From Streptomyces flavidovirens DSM 40150 (GTDB lineage Bacteria > Actinomycetota > Actinomycetes > Streptomycetales > Streptomycetaceae), in contig NZ_AUBE01000016.1 in NCBI RefSeq assembly GCF_000429085.1, positions 62,001 through 126,000 on the forward strand: a stretch of DNA of 64,000 nt. The letters are read 5' to 3'. A model generated the notes under the pieces. The model was not told where the DNA came from. It made no database searches and saw nothing but the letters and a program-made list of their open reading frames with translations. The position numbers were made by a program, and so were the translations under genes. Within the stretch, counting starts at the first letter, position 1, and the number at the start of each line of letters is the position of its first letter. This document shows positions 15,255 to 23,680 of the stretch, one piece after another.

Positions 15255-17384
15255 TCAGGCCTGCCCCGCCTCCCTCATCTGCCTCAGTTCCTTCTTCAGC
15301 TCCCCCACCTCGTCGCGCAGCCGCGCGGCCACCTCGAACTGCAGCTCCGCGGCCGCGCCACGCATCTGCTCCGTCATCTCCTCGATGAGCGCGGCCAGTT
15401 CGGCGGCGGGGCGGTCGGTGAGCACATCGCCCTTCTTGCCCGCCCTTGCCCCCTTGGCCGCCTTCCCGCCGAGTACGGGCACCGGGGCCTTGGCGCCCTT
15501 GCCCTCCTTCGCCTGCCGGAAGCCGGTGCCGAGGAGCTGTTCGGTGTCGACCTGCTCGCGCGCGATCGAGGCGACGATGTCGTTGATCTTCTTGCGCAGC
15601 GGCTGCGGATCGACTCCGTGCGCCGTGTTGTACGCGATCTGCTTCTCCCGGCGACGGTTCGTCTCGTCGATGGCCTTCTCCATCGCCGGGGTGATCTTGT
15701 CGGCGTACATGTGGACCTGACCGGAGACATTGCGCGCCGCGCGGCCGATGGTCTGGATCAAGGACGTGCCCGACCGCAGGAAGCCCTGCTTGTCGGCGTC
15801 GAGGATCGCCACGAGCGACACCTCGGGCAGGTCGAGGCCCTCGCGCAGCAGGTTGATGCCGACCAGGACGTCGTACTCGCCGGAGCGCAGCTCACGCAGC
15901 AGCTCGACGCGGCGCAGCGTGTCGACGTCGCTGTGCAGATAGCGGACCTGGATGCCCAGTTCGAGGAAGTACTCGGTGAGGTCCTCGGACATCTTCTTGG
16001 TGAGGGTGGTGACCAGGACGCGCTCGTCCCGCTCGGTGCGCTTCCTGATCTCGTGCACCAGGTCGTCGATCTGGCCCTCGGTGGGCTTGACGACGACCTC
16101 GGGGTCGATGAGGCCGGTGGGGCGGATGATCTGCTCCACGAAGCCGTCGGAGCGCGAGAGTTCGTACGCGCCGGGGGTGGCGGAGAGATAGACCGCCTGG
16201 CCGATGCGCTGCTGGAACTCCTCCCACTTCAGGGGGCGGTTGTCGAGGGCGGACGGCAGCCGGAAGCCGTGGTCGACGAGGGTCCGCTTGCGGGACGCGT
16301 CGCCCTCGTACATCGCGCCGATCTGCGGGACGGTGACGTGCGACTCGTCGATGACCAGCAGGAAGTCCTCGGGGAAGTAGTCGAGGAGGGTGTGCGGCGC
16401 GGTGCCGGGGGCGCGGTCGTCCATGTGCATCGAGTAGTTCTCGATGCCGGAGCAGCTTCCGATCTGGCGCATCATCTCGAGGTCGTAGGTGGTGCGCATG
16501 CGCAGACGCTGGGCCTCCAGCATCTTGCCCTGCTTCTCCATCTCGGCGAGCCGGTCCTCCAGCTCCTTCTCGATGCCCCTGATCGCCTTCTCCATGCGCT
16601 CGGGTCCGGCGACGTAGTGGCTGGCGGGGAAGACGTAGAGCTGCTGGTCCTCGCTGATGATCTCGCCGGTGAGCGGGTGGAGGGTGGAGAGCGCCTCGAT
16701 CTCGTCGCCGAACATCTCGATACGGACGGCCAGCTCCTCGTAGACCGGGAAGATCTCGATGGTGTCGCCGCGGACCCGGAAGGTGCCGCGCGCGAAGGCC
16801 ACGTCGTTGCGCGTGTACTGGATGTCGACGAAGCGGCGCAGCAACTGGTCGCGGTCGATCTCCTCGCCGACCTTCAGCGGCACCATGCGGTCCACGTACT
16901 CCTGCGGCGTACCGAGGCCGTAGATGCAGGAGACGGAGGCGACCACGACGACGTCGCGGCGGGTGAGCAGCGAGTTCGTCGCGGAGTGGCGCAGCCGCTC
17001 GACCTCCTCGTTGATCGAGGAGTCCTTTTCGATGTACGTGTCCGACTGCGGGACGTACGCCTCGGGCTGGTAGTAGTCGTAGTACGAGACGAAGTACTCG
17101 ACGGCGTTGTTCGGCAGGAGCTCGCGGAACTCGTTCGCAAGCTGGGCCGCCAGGGTCTTGTTCGGCGCCATGACGAGCGTGGGCCGCTGGAGCTTCTCGA
17201 TCATCCAGGCGGTGGTCGCCGACTTGCCGGTGCCGGTCGCGCCGAGCAGGACGACATCCTTCTCACCTGCGCGAATACGCCGCTCCAGCTCGGCGATGGC
17301 CGCCGGCTGGTCACCGCTGGGCTGGTAGGAACTGACGACCTCGAAGGGCGCCACCGTACGTTCGATGCTTGAAACGGGCCGCAT
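15255..17384 (-). CDS. uvrB: UvrABC system protein B
   Basis: Full-length UvrB (709 residues), the damage-verification helicase of excision repair. Walker A GATGTGKSATT (about residues 48-58), the beta-hairpin YYDYYQPEAYVP (about 100-111) that probes the strand, the DESHVT helicase motif, TQIGRAAR-type motif VI (here IQTIGRAARN) and the C-terminal UVR domain (ELQFEVAARLRDEVGEL) that binds UvrC are all present. The ATG at 17384 gives the conserved MRPVSSIERTVAPFEVVS start. A short GGGCGG/CCGCCC hairpin just past the stop could terminate it. Confidence 0.98.
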   Translation of the reverse strand: MRPVSSIERTVAPFEVVSSYQPSGDQPAAIAELERRIRAGEKDVVLLGATGTGKSATTAWMIEKLQRPTLVMAPNKTLAAQLANEFRELLPNNAVEYFVSYYDYYQPEAYVPQSDTYIEKDSSINEEVERLRHSATNSLLTRRDVVVVASVSCIYGLGTPQEYVDRMVPLKVGEEIDRDQLLRRFVDIQYTRNDVAFARGTFRVRGDTIEIFPVYEELAVRIEMFGDEIEALSTLHPLTGEIISEDQQLYVFPASHYVAGPERMEKAIRGIEKELEDRLAEMEKQGKMLEAQRLRMRTTYDLEMMRQIGSCSGIENYSMHMDDRAPGTAPHTLLDYFPEDFLLVIDESHVTVPQIGAMYEGDASRKRTLVDHGFRLPSALDNRPLKWEEFQQRIGQAVYLSATPGAYELSRSDGFVEQIIRPTGLIDPEVVVKPTEGQIDDLVHEIRKRTERDERVLVTTLTKKMSEDLTEYFLELGIQVRYLHSDVDTLRRVELLRELRSGEYDVLVGINLLREGLDLPEVSLVAILDADKQGFLRSGTSLIQTIGRAARNVSGQVHMYADKITPAMEKAIDETNRRREKQIAYNTAHGVDPQPLRKKINDIVASIAREQVDTEQLLGTGFRQAKEGKGAKAPVPVLGGKAAKGARAGKKGDVLTDRPAAELAALIEEMTEQMRGAAAELQFEVAARLRDEVGELKKELRQMREAGQA

Positions 17385-17434
17385 GCATCAACCGTACGAC
17401 CCGGCACTGACACTCATGTGGTGATCGCGCCGGG

Positions 17435-18235
17435 TCACCGGCGCCGGGAGGTTCTCGGGGCCGGGCGCGGGACACTGGGTCCGCCGTGGCGCTGCCGGTC
17501 GGACCGGCCCCTGACCAGCAGCGGATCGAACAGCACGACCACGCCCGCCAGGAACAGAAAGACCGCCGGGCCGATCAGCATCGGCATCAGGGCGGAAGTG
17601 GACGTCCCGCCGCCGGCGGCGGTCCCGGCGCCGTGGAGATGGACGCTGAGCGCCGCCATGCCGGTGTAGTGCATGCCGCTCACCGCGACGCCCATGACCA
17701 GGCTCGCGCCCAGAGTGGGCCAGAATCCGCGGATCGACACGGCCGCCCAGAGCGCGACGGTCGCGGCGACCACCGCGATCACCACGGAGAGGGCGACGGT
17801 GAACGTGTCGTACTGGAGCTGGCCTCGCAGTCGCATTCCGGCCATACCGAGGTAGTGCATGGTGGCGATCCCCAGACCGGTTATCGTGCCGCCCGTGACG
17901 AGGGCCATCGGGGTCACTCGCTGGTGTCCCACGATGAAGACGCCGATGCCGACCATGACGACGGCGACTCCGAGGCTGGCGTACGTCAGGGTCACGTCGT
18001 AGCCGACCGGGGTCTCTTTCACCGCGAAACCCATCATGGCGATGAAGTGCATGGTCCAGATTCCCGAGCCGATGGCGGTCGCGCCGAGGGCCAGCCAGCC
18101 GGTCTTCCAGGCATGCGCGTTCATGAGTGACCTCGCGGTGCAGCGCAGTCCGAGCGCGCCGCCGAGACAGGCCATGACGTACGCCGCGACCGGGGTGACG
18201 AGGCCGTAGCTGAATCCGTCGACAGTGCCCTGCAT
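17435..18235 (-). CDS. MHYT-domain integral membrane sensor protein
   Basis: A 266-residue membrane protein with about seven helices and the three diagnostic motifs MHFIAM (about residue 62), MHYLGM (about 126) and MHYTGM (about 190). The MHYT domain is thought to bind copper and sense oxygen, CO or NO. No GGDEF, EAL or kinase domain is attached, unlike many bacterial MHYT sensors, so it would signal through a partner or serve as a metal-binding membrane protein. The C-terminus is cytosolic and Arg-rich. It is 50 bp upstream of uvrB in the same orientation. Confidence 0.9.
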   Translation of the reverse strand: MQGTVDGFSYGLVTPVAAYVMACLGGALGLRCTARSLMNAHAWKTGWLALGATAIGSGIWTMHFIAMMGFAVKETPVGYDVTLTYASLGVAVVMVGIGVFIVGHQRVTPMALVTGGTITGLGIATMHYLGMAGMRLRGQLQYDTFTVALSVVIAVVAATVALWAAVSIRGFWPTLGASLVMGVAVSGMHYTGMAALSVHLHGAGTAAGGGTSTSALMPMLIGPAVFLFLAGVVVLFDPLLVRGRSDRQRHGGPSVPRPAPRTSRRR

Positions 18236-18490
18236 GCGTTTTTGCGCCCTTCAGCTTCCGTCGCCGGGTGGGGAGGGCCCCACTGGTGGTATGGAGGCCT
18301 GTTTTTGGCGAGCGTAGGCGGAGCCCGGTGATCAGTACACGCTTTCCCGGCAATTCAGCGCACGGGGCAATTGACACGTGACGCGGCCGGGTCGGTTTCG
18401 TTCACTTCGTGGCCATCCTTCGCCTGTCCATCGTTGACTATTCGCTGTCACTCTCGGACCGTCCGTGATCACACCATGCGAGGAGTCCTT

Positions 18491-19366
18491 GTGTACGCAC
18501 GCACCGCCACGGCCGCCGCGCTCCTGGGCGCCGCCGCACTGCTGCTGCCCGCCCCGGCCACCCAGGCCGCCGGTCCCGCCGGCGCCCACGACGAGCCCGC
18601 CGTCATCGCCCACCGGGGCGCGTCCGCATACGCGCCCGAGAACACGCTGGCGGCGATCGACCTGGCCGACCGGATGGGCTTCGACTGGGTGGAGAACGAC
18701 GTACAGCGCACCAAGGACGGCGAACTGGTCGTCGTCCACGACGACAGCCTCGCCAGGACCACGAACGTCGAGCAGCTCTTCCCCGGCCGCGCACCGTGGA
18801 AGATCAAGGACTTCACCGCGGCGGAGATCGCCACGCTGGACGCGGGCAGCTGGTTCGGACCGGAGTTCACCGGCGCGCGCGTGCCGACCCTGAGGCAGTA
18901 CGTGAACCGGGTCGAGCGCAACCACCAGAAGCTGCTCCTGGAGATCAAGAAGCCCGAGCTCTACCCGGGCATCGAAAAGGACACCCTGCGCGTACTGCGC
19001 CAGGAGGGCTGGCTGAACCGCCACCACGTCAAGCACAGGCTCGTCATCCAGAGCTTCGGTGCCGACAGCGTGAAGGCCGTGCACGAGCAGCGGCCCGACC
19101 TCACGACCGGCTTCCTCGGGATGCCGGCGGTCGCCGACCTGCCCACATACGCGCGATTCACGGACCAGATCAATCCGACGCACACCTCGCTCACGGCCGA
19201 CTACGTCGCTGCGGTCCACAAGCTGAAGGGCGCGCACGGCAAGCAGCTCCAGGTCAGCACCTGGACGGTGAACACCGCGGCGGCCGCGACGCGGGTGAAC
19301 GACTTCGGCGTGGACGGGATCATCACCAACAACCCCGACATCGTCCGGGACGCCGTCGGCGGGTAG
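18491..19366 (+). CDS. Secreted glycerophosphodiester phosphodiesterase
   Basis: An exported GDPD-family enzyme of about 291 residues that hydrolyses glycerophosphodiesters to glycerol-3-phosphate and an alcohol. After the signal peptide (AAALLGAAALLLPAPATQAA) come the catalytic signatures AHRGASAYAPENTLAA, VENDVQ and VVHDDSLART, and later LEIKKPE and GIITNNPDI. I choose GTG 18491 because GAGGAG lies 5 bases upstream; the ATG at 18476 has no ribosome-binding site. The enzyme likely scavenges phosphate or glycerol outside the cell. It is monocistronic. Confidence 0.93.
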   Translation: MYARTATAAALLGAAALLLPAPATQAAGPAGAHDEPAVIAHRGASAYAPENTLAAIDLADRMGFDWVENDVQRTKDGELVVVHDDSLARTTNVEQLFPGRAPWKIKDFTAAEIATLDAGSWFGPEFTGARVPTLRQYVNRVERNHQKLLLEIKKPELYPGIEKDTLRVLRQEGWLNRHHVKHRLVIQSFGADSVKAVHEQRPDLTTGFLGMPAVADLPTYARFTDQINPTHTSLTADYVAAVHKLKGAHGKQLQVSTWTVNTAAAATRVNDFGVDGIITNNPDIVRDAVGG

Positions 19367-19419
19367 CGCCGGGGCTGTTGCCCGGACCGTTGTCAGTGGC
19401 CGGTCGTACCGTGGTGCGC

Positions 19420-19974
19420 ATGGACAGCGACGGGCAGTTCGTGGAGTGGACGGTCACCGGCAGCGGCGACAGCGGCATCGGGCTGCTGCTTCTCGCCGCC
19501 ACCGACACGGGCCTGGTGTGCGTGGCCTTCCACGCCGTTCCCGCGGTACGGGACAAGACGCTCGCCCGGCTGCGGACGCGGCTGGGCACCGAGGTGACCG
19601 AGGCGCCCGGCTCCGTACGGCTGGCCGAGCCCATACGGCAGTTCGCGGCGTACTTCGCCGGCGACCTGCGCGCCTTCGCTCTGCCGCTGGACTGGTCGCT
19701 CAGCGCCGGGTTCAACCGGCAGGTCCTGCGTGAGCTGGCGACCGGCGTTCCGTACGGCGCGGTCGTCGGGTACGGCGATCTGGCGGAGCGGGTCGGACAG
19801 CCCGGCGCGGCGCAGGCGGTCGGGGCGGCGATGGGGTCGAATCCACTGCCCCTGGTGGTGCCCTGCCACCGGGTGGTGGAAAGCGACGGCGGACTCGGCG
19901 GGTTCGGCGGCGGTCTGGAGACCAAGCGGGCGCTGCTGGCGCTCGAAGGGGTGCTGCCGCGGCCGCTGTTCTGA
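19420..19974 (+). CDS. ogt: Methylated-DNA-[protein]-cysteine S-methyltransferase
   Basis: A 184-residue O6-alkylguanine-DNA alkyltransferase, a suicide repair protein. The alkyl-acceptor motif VVPCHRVV (Cys about residue 149) is intact, followed by GGLGGFGGGLETKRALLALE. The helix-turn-helix DNA-binding segment ATGVPYGAVVGYGDLAERVG precedes it. There is no Ada N-terminal metal-binding domain, so it is the constitutive Ogt type. The start at 19420 (MDSDGQFVEW) is chosen on family length. The gene is close downstream of the glycerophosphodiesterase gene. Confidence 0.92.
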   Translation: MDSDGQFVEWTVTGSGDSGIGLLLLAATDTGLVCVAFHAVPAVRDKTLARLRTRLGTEVTEAPGSVRLAEPIRQFAAYFAGDLRAFALPLDWSLSAGFNRQVLRELATGVPYGAVVGYGDLAERVGQPGAAQAVGAAMGSNPLPLVVPCHRVVESDGGLGGFGGGLETKRALLALEGVLPRPLF

Positions 19975-20049
19975 GCCCGGCCCGTGCCTGACGGACGCGG
20001 GTGTGCCCTCTCGGTTTCGTACGTGCGTAAGGACTGGCACACTGCGGCG

Positions 20050-20406
20050 GTGACTACCACCTCTGCTGCGCGCGAGCTCGGACCCGGCTCCTTCGCCGAC
20101 CGTCTGCCGATCGGTGAGAGCCTGCCGATACCCGACGACTCCCTCGTGACCTTGGGAATCTTCCCGCTGGAGGGAGAGACGCTGGTCAAGCCGCTCCAGT
20201 CGCCCGTCCTGACCGTGCCGCCGCGCGACCGCTCGGCCGAAACCGGGCCGATGCTCCAGCGCGGGCAGAGCGCGGTCATGTCCACCGGCGGCATGACCGC
20301 ACCAGTCCACAGCAGCAAGCGGAGTGAGGGCGGCGAGCGGCGTCGGACGAACCGCCGAATCGCCGCAGCGCTCGCCGCCGACGGGGGAAAGGCGTACGCG
20401 CTGTGA
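20050..20406 (+). CDS. Small uncharacterised protein overlapping an MFS gene
   Basis: A 118-residue protein with no family I recognise. The first two thirds contain a short conserved-looking block (ADRLPIGESLPIPDDSLVTL and GETLVKPLQSPVLTVPPRD). The C-terminal third is basic and helical (SKRSEGGERRRTNRRIAAAL). The GTG at 20050 begins VTTTSAARE. Its TGA overlaps the GTG of the MFS transporter (GTGA at 20403-20406), so translation of the two is probably coupled. That coupling is the best argument that it is a real gene. It could be a transporter accessory or a small regulator. Confidence 0.6.
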   Translation: MTTTSAARELGPGSFADRLPIGESLPIPDDSLVTLGIFPLEGETLVKPLQSPVLTVPPRDRSAETGPMLQRGQSAVMSTGGMTAPVHSSKRSEGGERRRTNRRIAAALAADGGKAYAL

Positions 20407-21770
20407 CTACGACCGACGAGCCGGCCGGCAATCCGGCCGGCAATCCGGCCGGCAAGGCATCCGCGGCAGCGGCCGTGCCCGGACCCGACGCGCTGCGCGC
20501 CCTCCAGCGGCGTACCTCCGTCGTGCTCGTCGTGAGCCAGATCCTCGGCGGGCTCGGTGTGGCCATCGGCATCGCCCTCGCACCCGTTCTGGCGGTCCAA
20601 GTCAGCGGTACCGAGGCGGTGTCGGGACTGGCGCCGACCGCCTCCGTCGCCGGCACGGCCCTGCTGTCCATCCCGCTGGCTTCCCTGATGACCTCGCGCG
20701 GCCGGCGTCCGGGACTCGTCCTCGCCTACCTGATCGGCGCTCTCGGCGCGGCACTCGTGGTCGCCGCCGCCGTCATCGGGAACTTCCCGCTGCTCCTGCT
20801 CGGCATGGCCGGATTCGGTGCCGCGTCCTCGGCCAACCTGCAGGCGCGTTTCGCCGCGGCCGATCTGGCCGAACCGGACCGGCGCGCCCGGGCGATCTCG
20901 ACGGTCGTCTGGGCCACGACGATCGGCGCGGTCCTCGGTCCCAACATGGCGGCCCCGGCGGGCCGCGCCTTCAGCGGTACCTCCATACCCGTGACGGCGG
21001 GCCCGTTCCTGTGGGCCGCCGGGATCTTCCTCGTCACCGGCCTGGTCGTCGCCGTACTGCTGCGCCCGGACCCGCTCCTCACCGCGCGGGCCCTGGCCCC
21101 GGCGGAATCGCAGTCCGCGCAGGGCCGCTCACTGCGCGCCGGAGTCGCGGCGGTCGCCGCCTCGCCGCGGGCCGGGCTCGCCCTGGTGACCGTGGCCGTC
21201 AGCCACACCGTCATGGTCTCGATCATGGTGATGACCCCCGTGGACCTGGGCCATCACGGAGCCGATCTGGAACTGGTCGGTCTCGTCATCAGCGGTCACA
21301 TCGCCGGCATGTACGCGTTCTCGCCGGTCATGGGCTGGCTGTCCGACCGGGTCGGCCGGCTCGCGGTCATCGGCCTCGCGGCCGGGCTGCTCGGCCTCGC
21401 CGCCCTGCTGGCCGGTACGGCGGGTCCCAGCCACGCCCAGACCGCCGCCGGCCTGTTCGTACTAGGCCTCGGCTGGTCCGCGGGCCTGGTCTCGGGCTCC
21501 GCGCTGCTCACCGACTCGGTGCCGCAGCCCGCCCGCGCCGCCGTCCAGGGCCTGTCGGACCTGACCATGAACTCGGCGGCGGGCATCGGTGGCGCTGCCG
21601 CCGGCCTGATCGTCGCGCAGGCCGGCTATGGCTGGCTCAACGCGATCGGCGCCTGCCTGCTGCTGCCGATGGCCGCGCTCGTCCTGATGGCCACACGGGA
21701 CCGCCCCGCCGAGCCGGCGGGAGAACCTGCCGAGCCCGCGGGAGAAACCGAACCGGCCGCTAAAGGCTGA
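20403..21770 (+). CDS. MFS transporter (drug:H+ antiporter-like)
   Basis: A 455-residue major facilitator with 12 predicted transmembrane helices. A cytosolic N-terminal leader with a threefold GNPA repeat precedes the first helix (VVLVVSQILGGLGVAIGIAL). The loop ASLMTSRGRRPGL and the mid-protein SDRVGRLAVIG match MFS loop motifs. The sequence is closest to multidrug or small-molecule efflux permeases; substrate unknown. It starts at GTG 20403, coupled to the preceding small ORF. Its last 11 bases overlap the end of a convergent cupin gene. Confidence 0.88.
   Translation: MTTTDEPAGNPAGNPAGKASAAAAVPGPDALRALQRRTSVVLVVSQILGGLGVAIGIALAPVLAVQVSGTEAVSGLAPTASVAGTALLSIPLASLMTSRGRRPGLVLAYLIGALGAALVVAAAVIGNFPLLLLGMAGFGAASSANLQARFAAADLAEPDRRARAISTVVWATTIGAVLGPNMAAPAGRAFSGTSIPVTAGPFLWAAGIFLVTGLVVAVLLRPDPLLTARALAPAESQSAQGRSLRAGVAAVAASPRAGLALVTVAVSHTVMVSIMVMTPVDLGHHGADLELVGLVISGHIAGMYAFSPVMGWLSDRVGRLAVIGLAAGLLGLAALLAGTAGPSHAQTAAGLFVLGLGWSAGLVSGSALLTDSVPQPARAAVQGLSDLTMNSAAGIGGAAAGLIVAQAGYGWLNAIGACLLLPMAALVLMATRDRPAEPAGEPAEPAGETEPAAKG
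20421..20456 (+). repeat. In-frame 12-bp repeat, three copies
   Basis: CCGGCCGGCAAT occurs twice and is followed by CCGGCCGGCAAG, encoding (P)AGNPAGNPAGK in the cytosolic leader of the MFS transporter. It is a slippage-prone tract that keeps frame. Confidence 0.85.
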
Positions 21771-22122
21771 TGTGGTAGGCCTTGCGCAGCGTCTCGTGCA
21801 CGGTCCAGGTCGTACGGTCGCCCTCGCGCAGCACACACGCGTCACCGGGACCGATCTCCAGGGTGTCGCCGCCCTCCACCTCGACCGTGGCACGCCCGCT
21901 GACCACCACGAAGAGTTCGTTGGCCTCGGTGTCGGTGACCACACCGGGCGTGATCTCCCAGATCCCGCGCACCTGCTTGCCGTCGGGGGACTCCCACAGC
22001 ACCTTGCCCGTCACCACCGGTTCGCCGGACACGATCTGGTCCGGGTCGAGCGGCTCCGGTTCCAGGTCCGCGTCCGGGATGTGCACGGAGAACGAGGCGG
22101 GGACTTGATCGATAGTCGTCAT
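21760..22122 (-). CDS. Cupin-domain protein
   Basis: A 120-residue single-domain cupin with the two cupin motifs (GIWEITPGVVTDTEANELF and the second motif near DTLEIGPGDACVL). The first motif has few canonical His ligands (no HxH), so it belongs to the EutQ-like/RmlC-like group that may not bind metal. The function is unknown. The ATG at 22122 begins MTTIDQVPASFSV. The 3' end overlaps the convergent MFS gene by 11 bases (21760-21770). Confidence 0.82.
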   Translation of the reverse strand: MTTIDQVPASFSVHIPDADLEPEPLDPDQIVSGEPVVTGKVLWESPDGKQVRGIWEITPGVVTDTEANELFVVVSGRATVEVEGGDTLEIGPGDACVLREGDRTTWTVHETLRKAYHISL

Positions 22123-22247
22123 GGCGCGTCACCTTAGCGGGAGGTGCCCGAAGAGCCTCACCGAGGCCCGTTGTCAGTGGTGACCGTTACTTTGGGATCG
22201 CAGGTGGCTGCTACGGGTGCGGGGCGGGACAAGGCGTCTGGTTCAGG

Positions 22248-22673
22248 TCACTCGTCGTAGTGGCGGGCCTCGATGACGTTCCCGTCGGGATCGCGGAAGT
22301 AGAAGGAGCGAGGGGCGGCACCGCGGGCTCCGAAACTGTTGTGGGAGTACGGCGAGACGGCGACACCGCTGTCCTCCAGGCGCCCGTGCAGGGCTTCGAA
22401 GGCCTGTTTGTCCATGGCGAGGCAGACATGGTTGACCGGCTGACCGGCCGTGCCCTCGGCGCCCAGGATGGCGTTCATGGACCCGGCCATGGTGAGCGGG
22501 ACGAGGTCGAGCAGGGACCCGGCACAGACACGCACGGAGGGGAAGGACGCTTTGCCCTCCGCGTACTCGGCGGCTCGTACGCCCGTCAGGCCGACGGTCT
22601 TCTCGTAGAACTCCAGTGAGGAGAGGGGGTCGTTGACCCACAGTACGACGTGATCGAGCTGTGTTTCTGTCAT
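22248..22673 (-). CDS. VOC-family (glyoxalase/dioxygenase superfamily) protein
   Basis: A 141-residue vicinal oxygen chelate protein with two beta-alpha-beta-beta-beta repeats. Candidate metal ligands are His8 (QLDHVVLWV), His in VNHVCLAMD (about 86) and Glu in GNVIEARHYDE near the C-terminus. The phrase FYFRDPDGNVIE is a strong family signature. Members include glyoxalases, fosfomycin-modifying enzymes and ring-cleavage dioxygenases; the role here is not resolved. Its promoter faces away from psuG. Confidence 0.87.
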   Translation of the reverse strand: MTETQLDHVVLWVNDPLSSLEFYEKTVGLTGVRAAEYAEGKASFPSVRVCAGSLLDLVPLTMAGSMNAILGAEGTAGQPVNHVCLAMDKQAFEALHGRLEDSGVAVSPYSHNSFGARGAAPRSFYFRDPDGNVIEARHYDE

Positions 22674-22762
22674 CCCCACAGGCTGCGGCGTGATCGCCGC
22701 CGGGTGCAAGGGGCGCGCCGTGTGACGTTTGAGGGCCCGGCCGACGCGCCAGGAATGGGGGC

Positions 22763-23680
22763 ATGCCTGACACCGCACTGTTGATGTCCGAAGAGGTACG
22801 GGAGGCGCTGGAGCGGCGCGGCCCCGTCGTGGCCCTCGAGTCGACGATCATCGCGCACGGTCTGCCGCGTCCACGCAATCTGCGGGTCGCGGAGGAGCTG
22901 GAGGAGGAGGTACGTACGGTCGGAGCCGTTCCCGCCACGGTCGCCGTCCTCGACGGCAGAGCACATATCGGGCTGGACAAGGCGCAGTTGGAGCGGGTCG
23001 CCAACGACGACTCGGTGCGCAAGCTGGGGCACCGCGATCTCGCGCCGGCGCTGGCGGCAGGCGCGAGCGGGGCGACGACCGTGTCGGCGACGGCGTTCCT
23101 GGCCGCCCGTGCCGGTCTGCGGGTCTTCGCCACGGGCGGGCTCGGCGGCGTACACCGGGAGTGGACCGAGACGCAGGACGAGTCGGCGGACCTGGCGCTG
23201 CTGGCCCAGACGCGGATCACGGTGGTGTGCGCGGGGGTCAAGTCGATCCTCGACGTACCGGCGACCTTGCAGCGGCTGGAGACACTCGGCGTCGGGGTCC
23301 TCGGGTACGGCACGGGGCACTTTCCGGGGTTCTACCTGAGCAGTTCGGGAGAACCGGTGGACTGGACGGTGCGGACGCCGGGTGAAGTGGCGGCCGTGAT
23401 GCGTGCCCAGGACGCGCTGGGCGGGCCGGAAGCGGCGCTGGTCGTCGCCAACCCCGTGCCGGAGGCCGAGCAGCTCGACCCGGCGCTGCACGACCGGGTG
23501 CTGGCCGAAGCGCTGGAGGAGTGCGGGCAGCGCGGGATCACGGGCCAAGGCGTCACGCCGTTCCTGCTGGACTACCTGGCCCGCAAGACGGACGGGGCTT
23601 CGCTGGAGGCCAACTTGGCGGCGGTGCGCGGCAACGTACGACTGGCGGCGCGGATCTCGGCCGCGTGGGCCCAGGCATGA
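22763..23680 (+). CDS. psuG: Pseudouridine-5'-phosphate glycosidase
   Basis: A 305-residue enzyme that splits the C-C bond of pseudouridine 5'-phosphate to uracil and ribose 5-phosphate. Family signatures seen are ALESTIIAHGLPRP (about residues 22-35), GAVPATVAVLDG, KLGHRDL, the GATTVSATAFLAARAG stretch, VFATGGLGGVHR and VVCAGVKSILDVPATL, which contains the catalytic Lys. Length fits the family. The downstream kinase gene begins inside its stop codon (ATGA), so the two are a translationally coupled catabolic pair for pseudouridine from RNA turnover. Confidence 0.96.
   Translation: MPDTALLMSEEVREALERRGPVVALESTIIAHGLPRPRNLRVAEELEEEVRTVGAVPATVAVLDGRAHIGLDKAQLERVANDDSVRKLGHRDLAPALAAGASGATTVSATAFLAARAGLRVFATGGLGGVHREWTETQDESADLALLAQTRITVVCAGVKSILDVPATLQRLETLGVGVLGYGTGHFPGFYLSSSGEPVDWTVRTPGEVAAVMRAQDALGGPEAALVVANPVPEAEQLDPALHDRVLAEALEECGQRGITGQGVTPFLLDYLARKTDGASLEANLAAVRGNVRLAARISAAWAQA

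Noticed and set aside
17385..17434. SOS box upstream of uvrB
   Set aside because: The 50-bp gap to the MHYT gene contains no GAAC-N4-GTTC and uvrB may be cotranscribed with that gene.
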